Counted from the stretch's first letter, positions 1-6,892 are shown. The stretch: DNA of 14,606 bases from DASSFZ01 sp036514635 (GCA_036514635.1 DATBWU010000174.1:1-14606), one strand, 5' to 3'. Translations and numbers: made by a program. Notes: generated by a model not told the origin, from the sequence alone.

Positions 1-107
1 TGCACGCGAGGGCAGGTCAGCCGCGAGGACGCGGTTGGCGAGCGTTAGATTTGCTGACAACCTTTGAGTGCACATCCGCGATCCGGCGAATGGACAGGAG
101 TGTGAAC

Positions 108-866
108 ATGTCCGGCCATAGCCATTGGGCAACCATTAAGCGCAAGAAGGGCGCGAACGACGCCAAGCGCGGCCAGTTGTTCAGCAAGCTGGGCCGCGAG
201 ATCGCCATCGCCGCGCGCGACGGGGCCGATCCGGAGAACAACGTCAAGCTGCGTTTGATCGTCAACAAGGCGAAGGCATCGGGCATGCCCAAAGATATGA
301 TCGAGCGCACCATCCGCCGGGGCGCGGGCCTGGACAAGGATGCCGCCCAGTTCGAGGAACTGATGTACGAAGGCTATGGCCCGCACGGCATCGCGATGAT
401 AGTCAAGGTCACGACGGACAATCGCAACCGCGCCGTGTCCGACATACGCCGCGTCTTCACGCGCGCGGGTGGCAACCTGGCCGAGACCGGCGCGGTCGCG
501 TGGAACTTCGAGCAGAAGGGCTACATCTCGATTCCGGTCACCCATCCCGATCCGGACCGGTTATTCGAGATCGCGGTCGAGGCCGGCGCGGACGATGTCG
601 AGATCACGGACGATCGGCTGGAGATTTACACCGCGCCCAACGAGCTGCACGCCGTCAGCGCTGCGCTCGACAAAGCCGGCCTGAAGCCGGAGACGGTCGA
701 GCTGACGATGAAGCCCAAGCAGTTGACGACACTTGACATGAAAGACGCACAGTCCGTGCTGCAGGTAGTCGATCAACTGGAAGAGCTCGAAGACGTGCAG
801 CAGGTGTACGCCAGCCTCGACTTGCCGGAAGAGCTGGTCGCCGAATACGAGGCACAGGCAGCCTGA
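108..866 (+). CDS. yebC: YebC/TACO1-family protein (translation or transcription factor)
   Basis: The 252-aa product opens with the family signature MSGHSHWATIKRKKG and keeps the GYGPHGIAMIV and TDNRNRAVSDIRRVF blocks around residues 87-120, over the usual family length of about 240-250 aa. The start is the ATG at 108: AGGAG lies at 96-100 with a 7-nt spacer, and the signature begins exactly there; an in-frame GTG at 102 and an ATG at 51 are less likely. The family was long annotated as DNA-binding regulators (YebC, PmpR). The mitochondrial member TACO1 and bacterial members have since been linked to translation of proline-rich stretches. Its stop codon touches the ruvC ATG, so it heads a yebC-ruvC-ruvA operon, an order seen in many bacteria. 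No clear promoter was found in positions 1-107. The family assignment is firm; the biochemical role is not settled by sequence. Confidence 0.96.
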   Translation: MSGHSHWATIKRKKGANDAKRGQLFSKLGREIAIAARDGADPENNVKLRLIVNKAKASGMPKDMIERTIRRGAGLDKDAAQFEELMYEGYGPHGIAMIVKVTTDNRNRAVSDIRRVFTRAGGNLAETGAVAWNFEQKGYISIPVTHPDPDRLFEIAVEAGADDVEITDDRLEIYTAPNELHAVSAALDKAGLKPETVELTMKPKQLTTLDMKDAQSVLQVVDQLEELEDVQQVYASLDLPEELVAEYEAQAA

Positions 867-1364
867 ATGGTCTTCCTCGGCATCGATCCTGGCACGGCCA
901 TCACCGGCTACGGCCTTATCCGCGAAGACGGCGAGTCGCTGCAGGCCGTTGCCCAGGGAGCCATCACCACACCGTCCGATTGGGGCCTGCCGAGGCGGCT
1001 TGTCGATCTGCACCGCCAACTGAGTGATCTGATCGTGCTCCATCGTCCTGTGTCTGCGGCGGTGGAGCAGATTTTTTTTAATCGCAACGTCCGCACGGCT
1101 CTGGCCGTGGGCCACGCGCGCGGCGTGATTCTGATGACGCTAGCGCAAGCCGGTTTGCCCGTCACGGAGTACACGCCGCTGCAAGTGAAACAGTCCGTCA
1201 CCGGCTACGGTCGCGCCGACAAGAAGCAGATTCAAGAGATGGTGCGCATCCTGCTGGGGCTGCCCGACATCCCCAGGCCGGACGACGTAGCCGACGCCCT
1301 GGCGATCGCCATCTGCCACCTGTATTCTTCGCGTCTCAGCGGATTGGCATCGTCCAGCGCATAG
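867..1364 (+). CDS. ruvC: Holliday junction resolvase RuvC
   Basis: The 165-aa product is full length for RuvC, the dimeric Mg-dependent endonuclease that cuts Holliday junctions symmetrically together with RuvAB. The four acidic residues are visible: D7 in GIDPGT, E67 in AAVEQIFFNRN, and D140 plus D143 in the C-terminal PDDVADALAIAI motif, which has the same D-x-x-D spacing as the E. coli enzyme. The ATG follows the yebC stop with no gap (TGAATG), so translation is probably coupled; no good Shine-Dalgarno sequence lies at normal spacing. The last residues (SGLASSSA) are ordinary low-complexity tail. Identity is secure. Confidence 0.97.
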   Translation: MVFLGIDPGTAITGYGLIREDGESLQAVAQGAITTPSDWGLPRRLVDLHRQLSDLIVLHRPVSAAVEQIFFNRNVRTALAVGHARGVILMTLAQAGLPVTEYTPLQVKQSVTGYGRADKKQIQEMVRILLGLPDIPRPDDVADALAIAICHLYSSRLSGLASSSA

Positions 1365-1370
1365 CGAGCC

Positions 1371-1429
1371 GACCACCCACCCAGCCAACCAGCCATCCAA
1401 CCAACCAACTATCCAACCACCCAACCTCC
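1371..1429 (+). repeat. C/A-rich CCAAC tract (GGTTGG array on the other strand)
   Basis: Between ruvC and ruvA lies an irregular run of CCAACC, CCACC and CCATCC units that is nearly devoid of G. The complementary strand therefore carries about 16 GG or GGG runs separated by 1-6 bases (GGTTGG, GGATGG, GGCTGG). It reaches to the base before the ruvA ATG, so ruvA has no Shine-Dalgarno sequence. Such a GG-run array could form two-tier G-quadruplexes in single-stranded template DNA; that is inference. Confidence 0.85.
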
Positions 1430-2011
1430 ATGATTGCCCGACTGCACGGAACCGTCGAATCCATCCACAGAGACATGCTGATCGTCAGCGTTGGGGGCAT
1501 CGGCTTCAGCGTCAGGGTCTCCGCTGCCGCGCGCGAGATTGCCACGCGAACGCGCGTGATCGATTTATTCACGCACATGCTCGTGCGCGAAAACGAAATC
1601 GCCCTCTACGGCTTCGCCAGCGAGGAAGAACTGGCGCTGTTCGAGCTACTGCTGGGCGTCAGCGGCATCGGCCCGAAGGTGGCGCTTAACATCCTGTCCA
1701 GCGCGCCGCCCGAACGCCTGCGCCAGGCTATCGCCGCCGAAGAGATCGAGATTTTCACGCGTGTGCCCGGCATCGGGCCAAAGACGGCGAAGAACGTCGT
1801 GTTTCATCTCAAGGACAAGGTTGGCGTGATGGCCGGCGCTCCCGGCCTGGCCGCGCTGCGCGATGACGACCTGGAGATCGTCGGCGCGTTGACGGCGCTG
1901 GGTTACAGTGTCGCCGAAGCGCAGGCCGCCATCGCCAGTCTGCCGCGCGACACCGGAGCAAGCCTGGAAGAAAGGCTGCGCCTGGCGCTGGCCTATTTTG
2001 CTCGCCCCTGA
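1430..2011 (+). CDS. ruvA: Holliday junction branch-migration protein RuvA
   Basis: The 193-aa product matches RuvA in length and domain order. An N-terminal OB fold (MIARLHGTVESI onward, about residues 1-63) is followed by two helix-hairpin-helix motifs (VSGIGPKVALNIL near 77-89 and VPGIGPKTAKNVV near 111-123, then HLKDKV). A C-terminal domain (about 148-193) normally contacts RuvB. RuvA tetramers hold the junction while RuvB pumps DNA. The ATG at 1430 has no purine-rich ribosome site because the 59 bases before it are a C/A tract, so initiation must rely on coupling or on an unstructured leader. ruvB does not follow, so the motor subunit must be encoded elsewhere. Identity is secure. Confidence 0.97.
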   Translation: MIARLHGTVESIHRDMLIVSVGGIGFSVRVSAAAREIATRTRVIDLFTHMLVRENEIALYGFASEEELALFELLLGVSGIGPKVALNILSSAPPERLRQAIAAEEIEIFTRVPGIGPKTAKNVVFHLKDKVGVMAGAPGLAALRDDDLEIVGALTALGYSVAEAQAAIASLPRDTGASLEERLRLALAYFARP

Positions 2012-2039
2012 CGAGAGTTTTCCGGCTCTCCCGGCTTTA

Positions 2040-2138
2040 GAGGCTGTCTGAAAAGCCGGGGGCACCGGCTTCAGCCGGTCAAAATGCCGACTAAAGTCGG
2101 CGATCCGGCTGCAATCCTCCTGCTTTTCAGACAGGCTC
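2040..2138. mobile_element. MITE-like element with 17-bp terminal inverted repeats
   Basis: The arms at 2040-2056 (GAGGCTGTCTGAAAAGC) and 2122-2138 are reverse complements with one mismatch in 17. TTA stands immediately outside both ends (2037-2039 and 2139-2141), a plausible 3-bp target duplication. The 99-bp body is too short for a transposase and contains two perfect small hairpins. A GAG terminus with a TNA-type target is compatible with IS5-superfamily elements, but I cannot name a parent element. It lies 28 bp after the ruvA stop. Confidence 0.6.
2064..2101. repeat. Two tetraloop palindromes (TTCA and TAAA loops)
   Basis: Hairpin one is ACCGGC / GCCGGT around TTCA (2064-2079). Hairpin two is GCCGAC / GTCGGC around TAAA (2086-2101). 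Stems differ while the loop type is the same as in the clusters at 6584-6771 and 8631-8732. Both are nested inside the MITE-like element. Confidence 0.8.
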
Positions 2139-2223
2139 TTAGCGGGCAAACCCCACCAACGTGATTCTTTGGACACAGACCCGCACTGCCCGCTGCCGCA
2201 GGCAGTGGGGTAAGTGTTTTCGC

Positions 2224-2251
2224 GGATTGACGCGGATCAAGCGTTCTCTGA
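2224..2251 (+). repeat. CGCGGAT-type dispersed repeat, copy A
   Basis: This 28-bp segment matches 2326-2353 at 26 of 28 positions; the shared core is CGCGGAYCAAGCGTTCTCTGA. The distance between copies is 102 bp. A related unit in the opposite orientation lies at 2450-2466. Confidence 0.75.
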
Positions 2252-2276
2252 CTGGTGATTGCACACAAATGCTCCA

Positions 2277-2311
2277 GGCCCGCGTCTCGCGGGCCGTCCG
2301 CGAGGACGCGG
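2277..2311. repeat. GC-rich palindrome pair
   Basis: An 8-bp perfect stem GGCCCGCG / CGCGGGCC with loop TCT (2277-2295) is followed by CCGCGAGGACGCGG (2298-2311), itself a 5-bp stem. That 14-mer also occurs at 21-34 upstream of yebC. It lies between the two 28-bp repeat copies. Function unknown. Confidence 0.6.
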
Positions 2312-2325
2312 GCGGAGAGCCATCG

Positions 2326-2353
2326 GGATTTACGCGGACCAAGCGTTCTCTGA
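2326..2353 (+). repeat. CGCGGAT-type dispersed repeat, copy B
   Basis: Second copy of the 28-bp unit at 2224-2251, with two substitutions. It is followed directly by the large GC stem at 2369-2433. Confidence 0.75.
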
Positions 2354-2368
2354 TCCGTGTTCACCCCT

Positions 2369-2433
2369 GCACCGCACCCCGCCTAGCGCGCCCCCGGCGC
2401 TTCGCGCTCCCCTTCGGGCAGGGCGTGCGGTGC
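2369..2433. repeat. Long GC-rich stem-loop
   Basis: The ends GCACCGCA (2369-2376) and TGCGGTGC (2426-2433) pair perfectly. Inside, AGCGCG and CGCGCT (near 2385-2408) can form a second stem, giving a branched 65-nt fold. There is no T-run after it, so it is not a standard terminator. Confidence 0.5.
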
Positions 2434-2449
2434 GCCGCAGGTGCAGGTG

Positions 2450-2466
2450 TCCGCGTTTGTCCGCGT
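2450..2466 (-). repeat. CGCGGAT-type dispersed repeat, inverted partial copy
   Basis: TCCGCGT appears twice with a TTG spacer. Its reverse complement resembles the CGCGGAT-TNA-CGCGGAT core of the copies at 2224 and 2326, so this is probably a partial inverted member of the same family. Confidence 0.5.
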
Positions 2467-2569
2467 CCTATTGTCTGGGTTGCGGCCAGAAACCGCGCCG
2501 TGACTGATCACGACTCATTCCAGGTGCGTTGCGCTTCGGTTACAGATTGAAGATCGATTGCGAGCCGCG

Positions 2570-2598
2570 TTGACCGACTATGTTGAATATGATATGAT
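2570..2598 (+). promoter_or_regulatory. Sigma70-type promoter for the kinase operon
   Basis: TTGACC (2570-2575) and TATGAT (2593-2598) each match the consensus at five of six positions, with the optimal 17-bp spacer. Transcription would start near 2605, leaving a leader of about 60 nt before the kinase ATG. That leader contains a short GGGA/TCCC stem (2613-2626) followed by five T's, a weak attenuator-like shape. Confidence 0.7.
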
Positions 2599-2663
2599 TC
2601 GCATCAAATCCTGGGAACGCGATCCCTTTTTCACGACTAGGACTGACCCGGCAAGGGGCAAGC

Positions 2664-4934
2664 ATGAACCAGCTGCCCGAACCCGATCGAGCCGCACCCG
2701 CCCGCCGCAAATGGAACGTGGGCATTCGCGGCAAGATCACCCTACCCTACCTCGTCCTCACCTTTGCCGTTGCATTCGTCGGCGTTTTCATCGTCACCCA
2801 GTTCGTCACCGACTCGTTTGAGGAACGCCTTCGCAACCAGATACTGGATGCGGGCCGCGTCGCCGCCGACGGCTTCATCCGTACTGAGCGCAACCACCTG
2901 GAAATGTGGCGCATCCTGGCCGCCACCGAGGGCCTGGTCGAAGCCGCCCGCAAAGGCGACCCCTTCCAAATCCGCGAACTGATCGAAGGCCCGGCGGCCA
3001 ACCGGAATGTCGAGAGTGTGTGGGTCGTCAACCCCGATCGGGTTGTGCTGATCCGGCTCGATCGAACCGGGAACGGCGCCTACGTCGAAGCCTTGAATCA
3101 ATCCTTCCCGGAAGAATGGGAACCGCTGACCCATGCCCTGCGCGGCGAGCGCGACCAGTACGGCGACAAGTACTCGGGCATCCTGCTCCGCAGCGATCTG
3201 CCTGACCCGCGTCCTTTCATTTTCACCGCCGGCCCGATCCGGGACGGTGACGAGATCGTCGGCGCGCTGATCGTCGGGACTTCGCTAGAGACGGCCATCG
3301 ACACCATCGCCAAGCAGGCTGTTGCGCGCGTCAGCGTCTACGACCTCAACGGCCAGGAGCTGGCCACAACCCTGCCGCCAAGCGAAGCCGACGATCCCGA
3401 AAACATCCTGAACCCTTCGAGAGTCAGCGAGATCGTCACGCGCGGCAACCCCGATAGTTCCGACCCTGCTGTTCCAATGGACAACTTGCAGCGCGGCTCG
3501 TTGGTTTATCGGCTGGCCTACGGCCCGCTGCTCATTCGCCGCGACGCGCTGGGCGTGTACTCGGTCGCGCTGGAAAGCAACTTCATCATCGCCAGCAGCA
3601 CCACCAGCCGCCTGATGTTTGCCGCGATCTTCGGCGCAATGGTCGTGGCCGTGCTGGTGATCGGCCTGTCGATTTCGCGCCGCCTGGTCAAGCCGATCAT
3701 GCGCCTGGTCGTCACCTCGCAGGCCGTCGCGTCGGGCGACCTGGATCAGCGCACCGGCCTGGCCGAGGGGGACGAGATCGGGGAGCTGGCCTCGACCTTC
3801 GACACTATGACCTCCAAATTGCAGCAGCGCACGCGCGATCTGGAGCTGCTGCTGCAAGCGCATCGCGAAGAGGCGCTGAAGACGCGCGCCATCCTGTCGA
3901 GCATTGCCGACGGCGTGCTGGTGTTAGACCCGCACGGGCGAATCATTCTGATGAACAGCGCCGCCGAGAACATCCTCGGCGATATGTCGTCTGACTTCTG
4001 GGCCGGCATGTTGCGCGAAACGTCGGCGCAGCCGGCCGAGCCGCCGCTCCTCGAAAGCGCCACGCCGGCTGGCACCGACGAAGTGCGCAAATTCCAGATC
4101 GACCGGCGCACGATCGCCGCGCACGCCGCGCCGGTCATCACGCCCGACGGGCACATACTGGGAACGGTCGTCGCGCTGCGCGACATCACGCGCGAGGCCG
4201 AGATCGACCGGCTCAAGGACAGCTTCATCGAGCAGGTCTCGCACGAATTGCGCACGCCGCTCACCGCCGTCAAAGGCTACAGTGACTTGATGCTGCAAAC
4301 CGCCGGCGACCAAATCCCGCCGAGGTTCATGGAGTTCATGGAGATCATCAATCGTCACGCCGACTCACTGGTGACGATGATTACCGAGCTGCTCGACATC
4401 ACACAGATCGAAGCCGGTTCGATGAATTTGCGCCTGGAGCGCATCGACCTGAACGAACTGGTTCAGGTGGTGTTGTCGGAGTGGCACGAGCGCATCGCCG
4501 AGAAGGGTTTGACGCTGGACGTGACGCCCGATCCCGGATCGGCCGCCGTCACCGGCGATCGCCGCCGCCTGCACTGGGCCGTCAAGCAACTGGTCAGCAA
4601 CGCGTACCATTACACCGAGCCGGGGGGGCACGTCAACGTCCGCGTCGAGACCGAGGTGCACCACGCGGTGATTGCCGTCGTCGACACCGGCATCGGCATC
4701 TCGGCGGAGGATCAGCGTTACCTGTTCAGCCGCTTCTTCCGCTCGACCACGCGCGTGCATTCCAACGAGCGCGGCGTCGGCCTGGGCCTGTACATCGTCA
4801 AGGCCGTGGCCGAAGCGCATCGTGGCAAAGTGGAAGTGCAGAGCACCGTCGGCGTGGGCAGCACGTTCCGTCTGGTGTTACCCCTGTACGAAGACGATAG
4901 TGAGCCGCCCATCATCCACATGACGCAAGATTAG
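2664..4934 (+). CDS. Membrane sensor histidine kinase (Cache-like, HAMP, PAS, HisKA, HATPase)
   Basis: The 756-aa protein has a complete kinase layout. TM1 spans about residues 26-48. An extracytoplasmic sensor region of roughly 265 residues (50-315) with a Cache-like look follows, then TM2 (about 317-337), HAMP (338-390) and PAS (402-510). A HisKA domain has the H box SFIEQVSHELRT, with phospho-acceptor H527. The HATPase has the N box near N646 (KQLVSNAYHY), the G1 motif VVDTGIGIS (672-680) and the G2 motif GVGLGLYIVK (704-713). All catalytic motifs look intact, so it should autophosphorylate. The ATG at 2664 has AAGGGG 5 nt upstream and a good promoter before it. No response regulator is encoded in the window, so the partner is elsewhere. 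The 501-aa surface protein begins 5 nt after its stop. The ligand is unknown. Confidence 0.95.
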   Translation: MNQLPEPDRAAPARRKWNVGIRGKITLPYLVLTFAVAFVGVFIVTQFVTDSFEERLRNQILDAGRVAADGFIRTERNHLEMWRILAATEGLVEAARKGDPFQIRELIEGPAANRNVESVWVVNPDRVVLIRLDRTGNGAYVEALNQSFPEEWEPLTHALRGERDQYGDKYSGILLRSDLPDPRPFIFTAGPIRDGDEIVGALIVGTSLETAIDTIAKQAVARVSVYDLNGQELATTLPPSEADDPENILNPSRVSEIVTRGNPDSSDPAVPMDNLQRGSLVYRLAYGPLLIRRDALGVYSVALESNFIIASSTTSRLMFAAIFGAMVVAVLVIGLSISRRLVKPIMRLVVTSQAVASGDLDQRTGLAEGDEIGELASTFDTMTSKLQQRTRDLELLLQAHREEALKTRAILSSIADGVLVLDPHGRIILMNSAAENILGDMSSDFWAGMLRETSAQPAEPPLLESATPAGTDEVRKFQIDRRTIAAHAAPVITPDGHILGTVVALRDITREAEIDRLKDSFIEQVSHELRTPLTAVKGYSDLMLQTAGDQIPPRFMEFMEIINRHADSLVTMITELLDITQIEAGSMNLRLERIDLNELVQVVLSEWHERIAEKGLTLDVTPDPGSAAVTGDRRRLHWAVKQLVSNAYHYTEPGGHVNVRVETEVHHAVIAVVDTGIGISAEDQRYLFSRFFRSTTRVHSNERGVGLGLYIVKAVAEAHRGKVEVQSTVGVGSTFRLVLPLYEDDSEPPIIHMTQD

Positions 4935-4939
4935 CGTCC

Positions 4940-6445
4940 ATGAACCATCAGCCCAAGCGCTCCGAGCGCATCCGGAACAGCCTGCCCTACGCACTGCTCC
5001 TCCTGGCCGGGCTGGCCTGCATCGTGTTGATCGCTCTGTCGGCGGTGGGCCGGCAGGGCATCGGCTGGCTGCTCGGCCAGAACCTGCAATCCGAGCTCGA
5101 AGCCAACTACAACGAGCAGATCACGCTGACGATCCCGGCGGTCGACGCGACACGCATCGCCGAGCTGCAGGCGACCGACGAGGCAGGCTTGTTGATCACG
5201 CCGGGGCCGGGAACAATCGTGACCGTGCCGCCGGGACAGTTCACGCCGGGGCCGACGGTCATCGCTCTGATCACCGACACGCCGACGCCCACGCCGACTC
5301 CACGGCCCACCAACACCTTCACGCCAACGTCGACCAATACGCCGACCCCGACCAACTCGCCCACCCGCACGCGCACGCCGACGCCGCTTCCCACTTTCAC
5401 GCCAACACCGATCACGCCGACGGCGACGAACACCGCTCCACCGCCGCCACCGCCACCACCACCGCCGCCTGATACCTTCACGCCGACGCCATCGCCGACC
5501 ACAGTCAATCCGGCACCGCCGCCGCCTGCCGCGCTCTACATCGCCAATATTGGCAACGATTCGATCAGCCTGGTGTGGTCGAACGAGAGTGCCTCTGATT
5601 CGGACTTCCAGCGATATCGAGTCCTGCGCAGTTATAACAGCGGCGGGCCATATACCACCACGGTTGCCATCATACCGTTCGGTACGGTTCCCATGACCTC
5701 GGTCGCTGACAACGAAGGCGGCCTCGGCCTGGTGAGCGGGATTCCCTACTACTACACGGTCCAGGGTGAAGATACGATTCAGGCATCGGCTCCCAATCCC
5801 GAAGTCAGCGGCACGACGGGGCCGATCGCGACGCCGAATCCTACACCGATAGATTGCGACGGCAGCACGAACTGCGGTGCGGCCGGCGGGCCGCCTGGGA
5901 CTGGTGGCCCTCCACCCTACGCCAGCGTTGATCCGGGTCAATACCTGATTCTCGATTTGGGGTCCGGCAATGGCATCCTCAATGGCAACGGCTACGATTT
6001 TGTCTTTTACGAGCGCGAAGCCGACCCGATACCGACCGGCTTCATCCAGATGGATGCAGTGACCGTTGAACTGTCATTGGACGGCATCACCTGGTACACC
6101 GCCTTCGCATGGAATCTGGGAAACGAAGCGCTGGCGCAAAACAGCAACGTCGCGCCGCTGGCATATTCTACGGGCGGTGTTCCTGGCATCAATCTCGAAC
6201 CGAGGTATTGTGATACTCAGCCAGGTGCTACGACGAACGAGATCATTTTCATGCAAGCGAGTGGCGGTGGCCCCACCTGTGACCTGTGGGGCGGATTATG
6301 GGGAACAGCGCCCATCAACACCGGCATCGCAATAGACATCAACGGCGTCATTCCACCGCCAACCGGCGAAGGCTATCGCTACCTTCGCATCACCGCACAA
6401 GGGCCACAGCCGGCCGAAGTCGATGCGATCGAGCGGCTGCATTGA
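4940..6445 (+). CDS. Membrane-anchored Thr-Pro stalk protein with FN3-like domain
   Basis: The 501-aa protein has a short basic N-terminus and one membrane helix (about residues 16-36) with no obvious cleavage site, so it is probably an anchored surface protein. A Thr-Pro stalk spans about 102-196 and includes 11 consecutive prolines (167-177). An FN3-like beta domain (about 196-292) contains SISLVWSNES and YYYTVQGED. The C-terminal region (about 325-500) is beta-rich (LILDLGSGNGILNGNGYDFV, VELSLDGITWYT, YRYLRITAQ, AEVDAIERL). It resembles a domain I associate with surface proteins of Chloroflexota, but I cannot name it. Four cysteines (306, 312, 424, 447) lie around it and could form disulfides. 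The ATG is 5 nt after the kinase stop with no Shine-Dalgarno sequence, implying coupling; the protein may act as ligand receptor or output for that kinase. Function is unknown. Confidence 0.85.
   Translation: MNHQPKRSERIRNSLPYALLLLAGLACIVLIALSAVGRQGIGWLLGQNLQSELEANYNEQITLTIPAVDATRIAELQATDEAGLLITPGPGTIVTVPPGQFTPGPTVIALITDTPTPTPTPRPTNTFTPTSTNTPTPTNSPTRTRTPTPLPTFTPTPITPTATNTAPPPPPPPPPPPDTFTPTPSPTTVNPAPPPPAALYIANIGNDSISLVWSNESASDSDFQRYRVLRSYNSGGPYTTTVAIIPFGTVPMTSVADNEGGLGLVSGIPYYYTVQGEDTIQASAPNPEVSGTTGPIATPNPTPIDCDGSTNCGAAGGPPGTGGPPPYASVDPGQYLILDLGSGNGILNGNGYDFVFYEREADPIPTGFIQMDAVTVELSLDGITWYTAFAWNLGNEALAQNSNVAPLAYSTGGVPGINLEPRYCDTQPGATTNEIIFMQASGGGPTCDLWGGLWGTAPINTGIAIDINGVIPPPTGEGYRYLRITAQGPQPAEVDAIERLH
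5279..5527 (+). repeat. Low-complexity ACGCCG/CCG tract encoding the Thr-Pro stalk
   Basis: Imperfect repeats of ACGCCGACGCC and a run of CCN proline codons encode residues 114-196 of the surface protein. The mix of codons (CCG, CCA, CCC, CCT) shows that the protein sequence is selected rather than the DNA repeat, but the tract is still prone to slippage. Confidence 0.8.
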
Positions 6446-6520
6446 GGAAACCTCGAATCAATGTAACGGCTCACAAGCACAGCTATCGCCCGGGAGAGCA
6501 TTCGGTAATTCGCGGGCAGC

Positions 6521-6572
6521 GCCCGGTGACACACGCCTGCGGCGGGTGCAGTGCTCCCGTGAATCACCGGGC
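6521..6572. repeat. Imperfect inverted repeat after the surface-protein gene
   Basis: GCCCGGTGA (6521-6529) pairs perfectly with TCACCGGGC (6564-6572) over a 34-nt loop. It starts 75 bp after the stop of the + strand operon and leads into the hairpin cluster. Confidence 0.5.
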
Positions 6573-6583
6573 TAAAAAAGCGA

Positions 6584-6771
6584 AGCCTGCTGAAGCAGGC
6601 TACTTGCCGCTTCAGCCGGATTGATCCGGCTTTTCTTGATTAGCCCGACGATTCATCGTCGGGCGACAGGCGTGAAGCAATTGCCGAACGCTCTCTCCCC
6701 GGAGTTAAAACTCCGGGCTAAACAAAGGAAGCCGGGTGAACCCGGCTGGACAGTCGGCTGAAGCCGACTGT
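6584..6771. repeat. Cluster of six tetraloop palindromes
   Basis: Six perfect hairpins with different stems follow one another. Arms: AGCCTGC with loop TGAA (6584-6601); GCCGGA with TTGA (6615-6630); GCCCGACGA with TTCA (6643-6664); CCCGGAGT with TAAA (6698-6717); AGCCGGG with TGAA (6730-6747); ACAGTCGGC with TGAA (6750-6771). Short linkers containing GGCTA or TAGCC recur beside them. They lie between convergent operons. Confidence 0.85.
6615..6634 (+). terminator. Candidate intrinsic terminator of the kinase operon
   Basis: A perfect GCCGGAT / ATCCGGC stem (6615-6630) is followed by TTTTCTTGATT. It is 170 bp downstream of the 501-aa protein stop and is itself one of the tetraloop palindromes, so the terminator role is plausible but not certain. 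Confidence 0.5.
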
Positions 6772-6781
6772 CATGTTTTCA

Positions 6782-6803
6782 GCCGGGAAATTGGTTTCCC
6801 GGC
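6782..6803. repeat. Palindrome with 9-bp stem and TTGG loop
   Basis: GCCGGGAAA (6782-6790) and TTTCCCGGC (6795-6803) are perfect complements around TTGG. It adjoins the tetraloop cluster but has a different loop. Confidence 0.75.
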
Positions 6804-6840
6804 GATGTCACGTGAGCAGTCATGAATCAACGAATGCGCG

Positions 6841-6875
6841 AAAAGAAACCCGGTTTCTCCCAGAAACCGGGTTTC
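6841..6875 (-). terminator. Candidate intrinsic terminator of the LCP operon
   Basis: A 14-bp perfect stem (6845-6858 with 6862-6875, arms GAAACCCGGTTTCT and its complement, loop of 3) is followed on the minus strand by TTTT at 6844-6841. It lies about 80 bp after the stop of the last LCP gene. The same stem could also stop + strand transcripts, though less well (only ATTTC follows it). Confidence 0.55.
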
Positions 6876-6892
6876 TGATTTCAAGGCGTGCC

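Noticed and set aside
2161..2550. A 129-aa + strand open frame in the gap before the kinase
   Set aside because: It runs through dispersed repeats and GC palindromes, has no family resemblance or ribosome site, and its composition follows the repeats.
4931..5941. A 336-aa minus-strand open frame opposite the surface-protein gene
   Set aside because: Arg/Gly-rich shadow of the Thr-Pro and poly-proline codons; the + strand gene has clear TM, FN3-like and C-terminal domains.
6584..6771. A CRISPR array, suggested by regularly spaced palindromes
   Set aside because: Stems are all different and there are no repeated direct repeats or uniform spacers; no cas genes.
6808..6815. TCACGTGA core resembling a parS site
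   Set aside because: Only the 8-bp core matches; the flanks differ from the 16-bp parS consensus, and no parB is present.
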